Origin: Ricinus communis
Lineage: Eukaryota; Streptophyta; Magnoliopsida; Malpighiales; Euphorbiaceae
Direction: 5' to 3'
Assembly: GCF_019578655.1 (NCBI RefSeq)
Contig: NC_063264.1
Span: forward strand, 15,178,429 to 15,242,428
Length of the DNA stretch: 64,000 nt
Made by a program: the position numbers and the translations under genes. Below are positions 21,400-32,739 of the stretch, piece by piece. Numbering within the stretch: the stretch's first letter is position 1; the number at the start of each line of letters is the position of its first letter. The notes below the pieces were generated by a model. That model ran no database searches. It was not told the DNA's origin and was given only the letters and a program-made list of their open reading frames with translations.

Positions 21400-24300
21400 C
21401 ATGGGGTCATGACAATACAGTGACTGCGAATTATCGAAGAAGACTGCGAGTCCCATCTAAGAAAGATAACCAGAAAAAATAGAGAGGGAAGAAAAATACC
21501 GGCTCGAATTCCTTGTAGAGATCCTAACTTCCCTCTCCCAAACTAGAGATTTTGATTTGGAAATTTAGGTACGTGCTGGAAAGGGATTAGGCACCCCAAC
21601 ACGCCCCGAAATAAAGTCCAATCTCCACTAGACTGTGAGGCTTTTAGTTTTCCTAACTATACTAATCCTAGCTCGATTACTACCTACTTCATTACATTTT
21701 ATCATCTTTATTTAAAAATGCATAAGTGAGGGAGAAAAGACACTATCCTATCATGCATCTACCTAAGTGGAAGGCACATTGGTGCCACTAACCCTAGGGA
21801 GGTATGTTGGTACCTTAGATTTATCTTACATGTGAAGATGACCAAGTATGAATTGGTTTTTATTAAACATGTGGGTTTCAAGTTCATTTTATCTTAGGTT
21901 AATTAGGTGAATGAAAAATGAAAGGTGGGAACTCACATTGGTGAGTTGATTTATTTTGGTAGGAATGTGAGGTGATTAATTAACCTAATCTGGTTTGCCT
22001 TTAACATATGAGATGAAATCCAAACATACCAAGAATGATTAAACACAATCCAAAGAAAGGAAAAGAAGGGAATTAAGGAGATACAAACCGGATGCACAAT
22101 TATAAAGGGGGAAGTCTAACATCCTAAACAGTCCTAATCATGCCATTGATCATAAATTAAACCTAAACTAATGGATTACTCATTAGAGAGTATTAAGCCT
22201 AGTTAGGCCAAGTAAACTTGTGTTATGAAGTTAACTAGTTAGTTTAGGCACTCAAAATATTAATTAAGACAATAAGCACACGAAATGACAAATTCAACTT
22301 TTAAAGTAACTAAGTCATGATAAAGATACTAACTTGATGCATATGACCTAAACTAAACCATTTCCAAACGAGACAAAAAGTAAACACGACCATTTTGCCC
22401 TAATCGTACATACAAAACATGATTAAGCCAAGCAAGCCATTTCAGCACATGTTAATCTAAAACTAACCTAAGCCATACTTAATAACTTTGAACCTATTCT
22501 AAAGCATGTTAAACATGAGCCAAACATACTGGAGAAACCTAAACACATCATGTAAAACACATTGGAAAAGGCCCTAATCATAAGAAATGTTAAAAAATAA
22601 AGCTTTGAGGCTTGTGGGAGCTTACTGATGTGCGTAAAATACACACATCTAAATAGGGTTTTTAAGATTGATTTTATGGACATTTGGATGTGAATTGGTC
22701 TCAACACTCACCCTATACGTATGTTTGTGTGCATTAGGTCCAAAAGAGGTCAAAGGATGATAAAGGAAAGAATTGGAGCATAATTGGATGTCAAAGCTGC
22801 CGAAACGAGCTAAGTATGCCCATGCGGAAGGTTAACACGACCGTGTTGGATTCAACACGGGCCGTGTTACCAACACGAGCCGTGTTGGATGCGTCAAACA
22901 TGAAAGAAAAAGAAGCTTTTAGGGAGCATGGCCATAGAGAGTAACATGGCCATGAACACCAGCCCGTGTCCTCAACACGGCCAGGGACACGGCCAGGGAC
23001 ACGGCCGTGTTGGAGGCGACAGGGGGTATTAATTAAAAGAAAAAAGAGAGGAAAAAAAGAAGGAGGCTAGGGTTAGAACGTCCCAAACCCTAATATTTCT
23101 CTCTCTAAGGGTTTTCTGAGCTGAAATCAAGAGAAAAAGAGACTTGGATCAAGGTTTCAATCGGATTCCCTTTAAAGATTGAAGATTGGGTGAGGTTCGT
23201 TGATTGGTTTTCAAATAGAGCAAGAGAAACAAGGATCGATTCAAGATTGAGCAAGAGGAATTGGGGCTGTTTACTCTCATCCGAGGGAGTAATCGGGTTT
23301 TCTCTACCTTTTTACTCATTTTTGTAATTGAATTCTTGTGGATTTTGATAATGAACATGATTAGCTAGATTGATTTAATCCATTGGAATTTCTTTACTAT
23401 GTTGGCTTGATATTATATTGTTGGATTGCTTGGGTTAATTTTGTATTCTTCTTATTTTCAGTATTACTTACCTTACGTGGGGTAAGCCCACAAAAGCTTC
23501 GAAGGAAGCTACAATGGTAGTTTGGAGTCAAAACTTCCCTCTAAAATCCACAAGTAATAAGAGATAAGATGAAAATAAATGAAAATACACACTAAAGCAA
23601 GTTTAACTCTAGAATTTTTGGGCCCTCAAGGTATTACCTTTAATGATTCTCAAAAAAGGAAGGGACTTTAAGTGAATGAAGGGGCTCTTAAGTTCTTAGG
23701 CACCAAATGGACACTAAATGCTTTTGGACACTATTGGATACCTAAAAAACATAAGCTTTAGTGTGTAAAAAGGGAGGGGCGAGAGTTCTTTGGATATTTT
23801 GATTTTGGAGGTGGTTTCAGTTGCTAAAAATGAAAGCTTTAGGTGTTTAGTGGGGAGAGATGGAGGCTTGATGATTCTTGTCTCCTTGTGTTGTTAGAAA
23901 AGGCTTAAAGGAGAGGTTTTTAAGGTTACATAAAGGTTGTATATGGTTTTTTTAGTGTTGGTTCAAAAGAGTGAAATGTGTGGAGGAGTTAAAATAGTAT
24001 TAAAGGGGGTTGCTTTAGGGTTTTGGCCTTAGAGAAGAGAAAGGGTTGCTAGAGTAGGCTTAGGGGTGTAGAGAATTAAGGTTTCAAAATGTGGTTGTAG
24101 GATGACAAAGTGTGGTTAGGGTTTTTTTACATGTAGAAAAGGATGGATATATATGAGAAAATTAGGGTTTTTAAGGTTTTAAAGGGAGGTTTTTAATGAT
24201 TCTTGTAATGGATGGTCAATGATGGATCTTTAAGGGTTAGATAATATTTTTGGATGATGGCACGTGTCCCTAGATTTATTCTAACCGCCATTAGAGTTGA

Positions 24301-24631
24301 TAGCATTCTAGATCCTAAACCTGTGTGGGCTTATGCCCTAGCCCATATGGGCTTAGCTGTAGGCTAACCCCACATGGACTTAGCCTTACTCCATGTGGAT
24401 TTAAGGCAGTCCACTAAGGTTTTGAGCCATAGGTGACATTTTTAAATTGTGGTTTAAGGTTTTTAAGGATTTCTAAAGATTCTTTCTGTCTCGTTGGTCC
24501 ATTCCAAAGGTTCTAAGTCCCTTATGTGCCTTTCGAAGCTCTCTTCCTTTGCTACTCAAATTTCACTCTATCGGACTTATCCTAGTTTTCATCGGGCTTA
24601 TATAATGGAGGAGCAAAATTTAATAACAACA
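21400..24631 (-). repeat. Probable Gypsy (Tat-type) LTR on the minus strand, with an inserted Athila LTR piece
   Basis: On the minus strand the end of this region reads GTTGGGGTGCCTAATCCC, then a block with GGGACTCGCAGTC, which is the usual order near the 3' end of Tat-type plant LTRs. A TATA-like tatatat lies at about 24150. The minus-strand start could be TGTTGTTATTAAA at 24631. The Athila LTR fragment 22626-23466 lies inside. The boundaries and the single-LTR interpretation are inferences. Confidence 0.4.
22626..23466 (+). repeat. Athila-like LTR, 3'-truncated copy
   Basis: It matches the first 830-840 bases of the LTR at 11126 almost throughout, from tgatgtgcgtaaaatacaca to ..tttcagtatta, and then stops. 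It is flanked by cttac on both sides (22621-22625 and 23467-23471). Its palindrome-rich part (22833-23015) holds more units than the copy at 11381. Confidence 0.8.
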
Positions 24632-24644
24632 TGCTTCTTTCAAT

Positions 24645-24839
24645 TTATTCCACAATCTGAAGAATAAAACCTTCTTGTCTTGCTTCATCAGCAGCGACTT
24701 TGGCATCTTGAGACCCCACAATGTCTTTTCCAATAATACTTCTAATTTTGGTTGCAGTGAGAACTAGTTCCACCGAGTGTGTCAAAAATATGTTTGAAGA
24801 AAAATGGATGCCGAGTGTACCACGTGTGTAGGTCCACAA
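24645..24839 (-). CDS. Unrecognised 64-codon open frame
   Basis: The minus-strand frame has a mixed, non-repetitive composition unlike the surrounding AT-rich frames. It includes FLTHSVELVLTATKIRS and VGSQDAKVAADEARQEG. It also reads open for some codons upstream of its Met. It looks like a piece of a real protein, either the 3' part of an element or a captured exon, but I cannot name the family. It lies just outside the putative minus-strand LTR start at 24631. Confidence 0.25.
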   Translation of the reverse strand: MWTYTRGTLGIHFSSNIFLTHSVELVLTATKIRSIIGKDIVGSQDAKVAADEARQEGFILQIVE

Positions 24840-25060
24840 ACCGATTGTAATTAATTATGCTTTAAATAACTTTCTAATTAGAATTTTATGAATTCCTAAG
24901 TTCCCTTGGCATTTTACTTAGATTCTCAAATGACACATAGGAATTACTTATGAATAGTAGTGAATAAATGCGAAAAAATAAGCTGAAGAATATTTATATT
25001 AAGTTTTCTAGAGAATTACATAAATTATATACTGAGTGTTGTTGTCGTTGATTGTCAATA

Positions 25061-25134
25061 TTTGGATGTTGCTTTTCTGCTTGATTGTTGATCTTTATTT
25101 GGATGTTGCTTTTCTGCTTGATTGTTGATCTTTA
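25061..25134 (+). repeat. 37-bp tandem duplication
   Basis: The unit starting tttggatgttgcttttctgc occurs twice head to tail (25061-25097 and 25098-25134) without a difference. Confidence 0.9.
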
Positions 25135-26167
25135 CTTTTATAGGGATTCCATAGTTCCACTTTATTTGGAGATGTGCTTCCATATTTTGAGTTTGTAGAA
25201 TATAATTATCTCCTTTACTTAGAGAATTAAAGTACAAAGTAGTGGTGAATCGGAGATAATTACTACCATAATTTCCTCCATGTAATAATTATTTTGACTG
25301 TTGACTTTTAATATTTAAGAAACCAAATAATTAATTAATTTAATTAATTATGTACTATGGGTTTACGGTCTTGAATCTCTATTTTATTTCTTTTCGATCA
25401 AAAATTATTATAAGCCATCAACTATAATATTAAATAAATATAAGAATGATGAATCAATTCTTATTTTATTTGAATTGTTTTATTTATTTAAGATATCATA
25501 TAATCAACTTGAAAAAGATATAAAGATCACTAAAAAATAGGAGGATGATTCTATAGATTTGTAATATCAAATAAATATATTTTGTTGATCAACAAATTTT
25601 TATTTTATTTTCTTAGGATGTTATATGATCTTTACATAATTATTTGAACTTAAAAAGTAAAGTCATATATCAAATATTTTAATACTATCTTAAACAATAA
25701 TAATATTAATTATATTAAATTTAATTAATTATTTATATATAATAAACCTTAAATTGTGGGAATAGATTTATTTTATATTATGGTAAAAATTAAAATATGG
25801 ATAATGAATTTTATTCATTTACCTATATAAATCTTGTCACTGAATAAGAAATTACAAGTAAAACTTCTATAATCTTTATTCATATATTTTTTATACTCTA
25901 ATCTCTAATGGCTCAAACATCTAAGAGAAAAATCCATATTAAATGGATTATATCAGTGTTACCTGATACTCTTAAAAGATATAATAAAACACTAATAGGT
26001 ATATAAGTGAAATTAATAAAAAGAGAGATAAAGGAATTGATAAAGATATTGATCAAATATTTTATTTTCTAGTAAATTTGTTGATTTTTTTAACAATTAA
26101 ACAAGAATTTTATTAATATCTGCAGAGGCTAATGACATTAAAAATTCACACATTTGTTTTTTTATAA

Positions 26168-26595
26168 ATTTAGCTTATTTTTTAAACTTTTATCTAAATG
26201 GCTTGATTTGGCTAATTGATTGCAATTGTAGTCAAATTAAAATCTCAGTCAATATTTGATGCTACTCTCTTAACTCTAGATACTAATCTCTTTTTACTTT
26301 ACCAATATTGTTTACTTCTTAAAAAATACATAAAATCACGATAAAAGTGAAGAAAGAAATGACTTAACCCTTTATTCTTCTTCTTAATTCATGATTTTTA
26401 CTTGTCATTCACTTGTCTGTTCATTTATAATTTAATCTTGGTAATTCGTGTGTGATGTGTAAATATATGGCAGTAATGTATAAATTATTGATAATGACAC
26501 ATCACTCTATTTTGATCGAAATTTTAATTTGATTATAATTACAATCAATTAGTCAAATTGAATTATTTAAATAAAAATTAAGAAAATAAATGAAA
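26168..26595. mobile_element. MITE-like inverted repeat
   Basis: Arms of about 90 bases at 26168-26262 and 26500-26595 are imperfect inverted copies. For example, ctaattgattgcaattgtag on the left matches the complement of the stretch near 26534-26553. The 240-base loop has no coding potential. No target duplication is certain, so the class is unknown. Confidence 0.5.
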
Positions 26596-29351
26596 TTCGC
26601 AATTGGATATAAAGATTTAGATTTTTGATGTGATTTGCAAATACAACTTATGAGGATGGCTATCTAAACAAGAGGCGCACAATTATTCATTTATGATATT
26701 AACTTGATATTTGATTAATGGGATGTCGATTACTTAAATTTAATTTCACTGAGATCATTTTTTGCATGTTTTTAAAAAGAAAATTTATATTAGATCTTTT
26801 AAAATTTAATTATTTATAAGGATATAAATAATTTTAATAATTAATAATAGTAGTAATATAATTTAATATTAAAATAGTAATATTTTTCTAAAACTTTTTA
26901 TTTATAGTAATTTTATTAAAATTTAAAATCTTTTTAAAAGTGTCATAAATAACTTCCCACCTAAGAAACACAACCTTTTAAAATTTTAAATAAATAAATG
27001 AACTTATAATGTTAAGGAAATAACTATCTTAAGAATATGAACAATTATAACAAAAAATAATAGAATATATATATAATGTATGATGCAAGCGGGAAAGAAA
27101 GAGATTTCGTAATTAATATTATCAATCGAGGTTTTTAATTAAAAATACTCATTTAATAAAAAAAATCAGAAAGAATTTGAATTTAGTGAAATTAAAAAGA
27201 AATTTAAAATAATAATTACAAAAATCAAATATAATATATACAACTAATAGTTACAATAAATAATGCGTAAAGCGGTGGCTTTAAAACTAGTTAGTATTAA
27301 ATTATTTAGTATTAGACTAACACTTGTTGGCATCTTTCTTATTTAATTTGCTGAATTTCTCCTATTTTTGTTATTTTCTCTATCTTTTTCCAGAATATGT
27401 TCCTACAATAAACAAGCATAAAAATATAGTAGGGAAACAGAAGAGGAAAAAGAAAGAGATGAAGAGAATATTTTGCTGCACCTAAATCAAAAGATTGAGG
27501 GCATTGATGTGGAAGCTAAAGAGAGTCAAAAAAAATCAAATTAAAAGAAACAAAAAATTGCAAATTATCAATTTATTTGGCTTGGAAAGATCTTCTGGGT
27601 CCTTTTTGTATTTCAATTCCATGTCACAAGTTTAAGTGGAAATGATCGTTTATCTAAAATTAGGGAATATAGATATTCTTAGCTAAACAATAACATAAAA
27701 AGATATAAAGACAAACGCCTTATGGACAAAAGAAAAGACAAAACAACCACATTAGTAGAAACAAGTAGCAACTAAGATGTAAGATCCCATCTCTAAAACA
27801 ACAAAACAAAAATCTTAGAGCAAAATGAAAACATTGAAATTTTTTGGATTTTTTCTTAATTAAATTGTCTTTTGATCAATTATACACATCTCCGTTACAT
27901 TAATTTATAGATCAATTCAAGAGTATATCATTTTATGATTGATGTTGACACGGTGACGAAGCAAGAATATCTTAATAAACTAAGAAAAACAATCCATTGA
28001 GAAATTGATATTCCTCTTAAAAAAAATGATTTATCTTTTTAAACCTACATAAAATATAAATAGTTTAATTTTTAATACTATAAAAAATTGTATTCATATT
28101 AAGGAATCTAATTCCTAGACACTTAAATAAATAAATTATTGAATTTATTCTTAAAAGATTTTCTACAATATTAAACTAATTTTGAATATAGTTTTTTCTA
28201 TAATGTTTTAACTTGATTGAGTTTTAATGATCCAAATTTCGGCTTTATATCTCTTTAGTTATTTATTACTCATCAGTGTTACATATAAATTAATTATTTG
28301 ATTTGTTATTATTAAGAAATAAAATAAAATATTTATATTTTTTAATTTCATATCATAAATATTTATAGTGTTAATATAATAAAAGTATCTTATTATAAGA
28401 AAACTCATCTATCAATAAATCTATTTATATCTAATAAAATAGTTAAATTTAATAGTGTAAGAAAAAATCAAGATTCAGATATACTATAAAAATATATTAA
28501 TTTAATGAAAAAATTCAACACTAATAATTTTATCTTAATAAGGCTATGCAAACATTTTATTCTTTTATCTTTTTTTATTTTAAAATGTTACAAATTAATA
28601 TAAAATGAATTAACACGAATTCATTATACTCGGTTTTAATTTTAATTCACCTAATTATGTATTTAAATTACATTATATGGTGTATGTGAGTTTTAATAAT
28701 TTTAAAATAATAAAACTAAAATAAATTAATATAACAACATAATTTTTAATTTATTATTTCATCCAAACTTTAGTTGTTTAACTAATTAGTTTTTACTAAT
28801 ATGATAAACAGAAAATCTAAATATTTAATATAATCTCCAATAATATAAATTATTTGGATGTTGTACATGACAAAAGTTTGGTAAAGATTTTGTAAGTTGA
28901 ATTTACCGAGCAGTGGAGTAAATAAATATTATTCAAATTAATTCACCATGTATTAAAGTAGAATTTTATTATCTTTTATGATCTTTTAATATCATATTTT
29001 AATATAAATTTCATCTCTATAATACTATTATTTATTATTCTTTCATTAGATTTTATTAAATTAGTAAAAGTCTAAATTGATTATTTTAAACAATACTAAT
29101 ATAAAGCATATTTAATAAATCTATTCATCTCCTATTTTAAAAATGTTAAATTCTCAATTCACGTTGTTTTATTATAATCTCAATTTTTTGATCAGTAAAT
29201 AAGTATAATTATCTAAAAATGAATAACACAGTCAGATGATATACATAAATTTTAATAATAGGATAAATAATTTTATTAAATTTAAAATCACTAACACTTT
29301 TATTATTACATAATGGCACAAATTTTAAATTATATTAGTTCAGTTACAATT

Positions 29352-29419
29352 AATCCAATTAACTGAATAATTAGTAAAACTCTATAATCCAATTAACTGA
29401 ATAAGTAGTAAAACTCTAT
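29352..29419 (+). repeat. 34-bp tandem duplication
   Basis: The unit starting aatccaattaactgaataa occurs at 29352-29385 and 29386-29419, with one difference (attag versus agtag). Confidence 0.85.
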
Positions 29420-29658
29420 AACAATCGTATGGATCTATAGTATTAAAAAATAGTATCATATTTGAATAAAATTGATTTATTATTATTTTAAATTATAACT
29501 GCTAAATCATGAAAAGTTAGTAATTTATTGCAAATTATCAATTACATTTATTTGAATAATATATTTTTATTTATGTGTCTATATATATAAAACTAAAAAT
29601 TAATAATTTTATATGCCTTAAATTATTTTTTATGAAGTTATATTCTGAAAATTAAGTC

Positions 29659-29661
<3 letters not shown>

Positions 29662-29710
<49 letters not shown>
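29662..29710. repeat. (AT)n microsatellite
   Basis: An uninterrupted run of about 24 AT dinucleotides, shortly before the solo LTR. Confidence 0.95.
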
Positions 29711-29712
<2 letters not shown>

Positions 29713-30459
29713 ACACTTAAAATTTTTGATATGTATATTTAATTTTTTACACATAATATTTTTGTTTTAATATGTATATTTTATAACACCCGGAATTTTT
29801 TTTTATATATTTAATAATGAGTTTTTATTTAAGTTAATTTTAGCTTCATTATTATTGGGTTTAATTTGAAATGATTTAATAAAAAATTTAATATTAATCA
29901 AATAAATGAGTTATTTTCTATACGCAATTAATTTGAAATTTTAAGAAATTATTCAAGTAAACTATTTGAGAAATGATTATATTTTGGTTATTCAAATTTT
30001 TTTTTTTCCAAATGCATATTTATATAAGTAAAATTATATATTGGAAAATTTTGGAAGAAATTATAAAGGATGTTTTTATAAAAGAATTTTGGAAAAATTG
30101 GTATTATAATTGATTAGTAGTATTAAATTTTAAGTTGGAAATTGATTATTTAATTTAATTGTGTGTAGGATTTAATTGGAGGATTATTTTGGAATAAGGA
30201 TTAAAAGTATAATTTTATTTTTATGGGGTTTTAATGGAAATTTGTGAGTTTGGTATTTTCGTAAATAAATATGTCGGTCAGGGGTATTTTTGTAATTGTG
30301 TATTTTCAATAATTCGGATTTGGCCCAAATTAAATAGTTAGGGGCTTACTTGAAAGGCTAAAGAAGTTTGGGGGTTAAATTGGAATTCTGCAGGATGAAA
30401 TTGTAAGTAATTAAGAAAGTTGAGGGACCAAATTGCAATAAGGAAACGTTTGGGGGCCT

Positions 30460-31040
30460 AATGTCGATATTGAAAGGAAAGAAATCGAGGAAGAAGAGAG
30501 ATGTATGGGGAGAGAGAGGAGCGCGCGGAGGAAGGAGCTGCGTCGTCCGGCGAGGGCCGTCGGCGGCCAGCGGTGGCGGCATGAGAGGAGGAAGATGGCC
30601 GAAGCTTCCTTGCCATTTGTCGCGGGCGTTCCGGCGTCGGTGGTCGCCGATCTTGGTGCCGATCGACTCCTCTCGGCCTCGGCTTTGTTTTGGCGGCGGT
30701 GTCGATGGTGGCCGGAAACGGAAGATCCGGTGGAGAGAGAAAATGGTGGCGGTACCGGCGTTTTTGGGTTTTTTTCGGCGAGATCCGGCCGGAGGATGGA
30801 TGATCGGAGGACGTATCCCGACTCTCCTCGCTTCGCGATGGCACCGGTTTCGTGGCGATCGGGCTTCGTTTCGCGAATCAACGGTCGAGATCGTCCGCAA
30901 ATCTCTCCTGGATGATCGGGTGTCGGATCGGAAAATCGGGCGAGGATCGTCATCGGTAGCGTCATTGTGAGTCCGATGGTGTGTTCGGATCGTCGATCGG
31001 ACTCGGAGGCCGAGAGTCGACCGGCGATCGAGCGTCTCGG
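30460..31040 (+). promoter_or_regulatory. CpG-dense core of the solo LTR
   Basis: GC-rich sequence with very many CpG dinucleotides in an otherwise AT-rich neighbourhood, for example gtcgtccggcgagggccgtc near 30542. Open frames of 100-184 codons occur on both strands, but they are Arg/Pro/Ser-rich, overlap each other and show no domain, so I treat them as a composition effect. It may be the U3/R/U5 leader part of the LTR. Confidence 0.5.
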
Positions 31041-31854
31041 TAATTTTCTTTGACCCGTTAATTTTAGAAATTCTTGGTTATTTATGTTTATTGGATTATA
31101 TTGAGTATTTGATGATTTTGTGAGTCAAAATAATTGTCCGGTTTACCTCGTATTTTGTGTTGTGTGAGGTCGGAAATAGTGAAGTTTGGGGACCCGACTT
31201 CTATTGTTTGAATCGTTAAGTATTTGAAGTGTTCTTCCGGCAGGTCCTAGACCCGTTTTTACGGGGGTAATGTTCGTGTTGTAGGGGAGGTTCTGGGATT
31301 TTCGGTGAGAATTCTCCGAGTCGAGATTCTTAGACAGTCGATCACAGGAGTCTAGACCTAGGATTAATGATGGATTGTCTCGGTATTGATAAATTGTTTT
31401 CCGTGATTAGATGATCTACGTGAGTTAAAGTCATTTAATCTTTCGCGCTATTGCTAGTCCGATTTTAATATGCTATTTAGAATTTGTGCTTAATATGATT
31501 ATTAGTATCGCAAGATAAATGATTTCACTTGATTATTAATATTTGAAATAATATAAATATTATTATTAGTATGTTATAATAAGATAAGCGTTATTATTTT
31601 TCCCCTCACAAATTGTACGTTGTTTTACCTTAAATCTTTAATCTTTATTTCCGATATGTGTTGGTTGAGTTTATCGGATAATGATATTTATTATATATGA
31701 TGATTGCGAATTGGGAAATGTGGCTTGTAGAACATGCCGCCTGATGGGTTACATCAGGACCGCGTGCGCACCGGTAATGATCATGGACATGTAATAAGAT
31801 TTTCATAGGTTCTTTGGTCGAGCATGGCTCTCTGGGCTGATTTGTGTAAATTCG

Positions 31855-32095
31855 CCGGGAGGTAAGGTCCCCGGTCGAGCATTGCTCTCGAGGCTTATTT
31901 GGATACTTAAGTGACCGGTGGAGGTAAGGTCCCCGGTCGAGCATTGCTCTCGGGGCGCCAGTCTTATTGGATTAAGAGAGCCGAATGGGTACTAGATTTC
32001 TTATTTGGATATTTAAGTGACGGTGAGGTAAGGTCCCCGGTCGAGAATTGCTCTCGGCCAGTCTTATTGGATTAAGAGAGCCGAATGGCTACTAG
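31855..32095 (+). repeat. Subrepeats inside the solo LTR
   Basis: The phrase gaggtaaggtccccggtcga occurs three times (about 31859, 31921 and 32023), each followed by g(c/a)attgctctcg. The phrase ggattaagagagccgaatgg occurs twice, about 100 bases apart (31969 and 32067). Confidence 0.8.
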
Positions 32096-32739
32096 ATTTT
32101 GGGGTTTAGGGTTCTACCGAGCCACTCGTTCCGTAAAAGTAAATATATATTTTTATTTATTTATTTATTATGGTATTTGATTATAATGTGATTTGTATTT
32201 ACGTGCATGGTTGATATTTTGATTCGAATGATTAATATTTTATGTGAAGGAAATAGTAGGGTATGATTATAGTATGGTTTGATATCTGATTTGAATAATC
32301 TATGTTTTCCGAGAAGAAGCAATAGTCCCTAGATTATTTGATTTTAACTCACTCTAGACCGAGTCTCCATTTATGTTTTTTCAGATTCGTGACTGTTAGT
32401 TCTCCCGCGACTCTTATTCAGTAACCCGACTCCTTCATCATCGGGTGATGTATTTGATTTGGTATGTAAATTGGTAAATCTTAGATTCTCCGCAGTAGTA
32501 ATAGTAAATGTATCAGTTGTAAATTTTCTGAGCTTCAGGTCTCGCCTAGTTTTTCTGGCAGACCGAAGTATTTATGTAGAATGTAGCTATTAGGATAATT
32601 TGTGGTTTTAATAATATTAATTTGAGATGAGATTTGTTTAAATCAGTGAGTGTCAGGCTTACTACGGGTTTCGGTGGCCTTAAGCCTACCCATTCCCTAG
32701 TGCCGGTCACGGGCCCACGGGTGGGGTCGTGACATATTT

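Larger units (their letters stand above)
24843..29781. other. AT-rich gene-poor stretch
   Basis: Long AT-rich sequence without coding motifs on either strand. Contents I can name are a 37-bp tandem repeat (25061-25134), a MITE-like inverted repeat (26168-26595), a 34-bp tandem repeat (29352-29419) and an (AT)n run (29662-29710). The remainder shows nothing recognisable. Confidence 0.6.
29782..32734 (+). mobile_element. Solo LTR of a Gypsy-type element, nearly 3 kb
   Basis: It starts tataacacccgga (usual family start TGTAACACCC; second base changed) and ends ..ggggtcgtgaca. Perfect tattt duplicates flank it at 29777-29781 and 32735-32739. It contains no gag, pol, primer site or second LTR. 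The last 90 bases (ggcttactacgggtttcggt and onward) are a phrase common at the ends of plant Gypsy LTRs. A GC- and CpG-rich core (30460-31040) and a subrepeat region (31855-32095) lie inside. Solo LTRs arise by recombination between the two LTRs of one element. Confidence 0.8.

Noticed and set aside
30358..30970. Five overlapping open frames of 128-184 codons on both strands
   Set aside because: They overlap on both strands in a CpG-rich stretch of a solo LTR and are Arg/Pro/Ser-rich without a domain. GC-rich sequence has few stops by chance.
31645..31944. 99-codon minus-strand frame with repeated GEQCSTGDLT-like words
   Set aside because: It is the translation of the subrepeats in the solo LTR and has no domain or start context.
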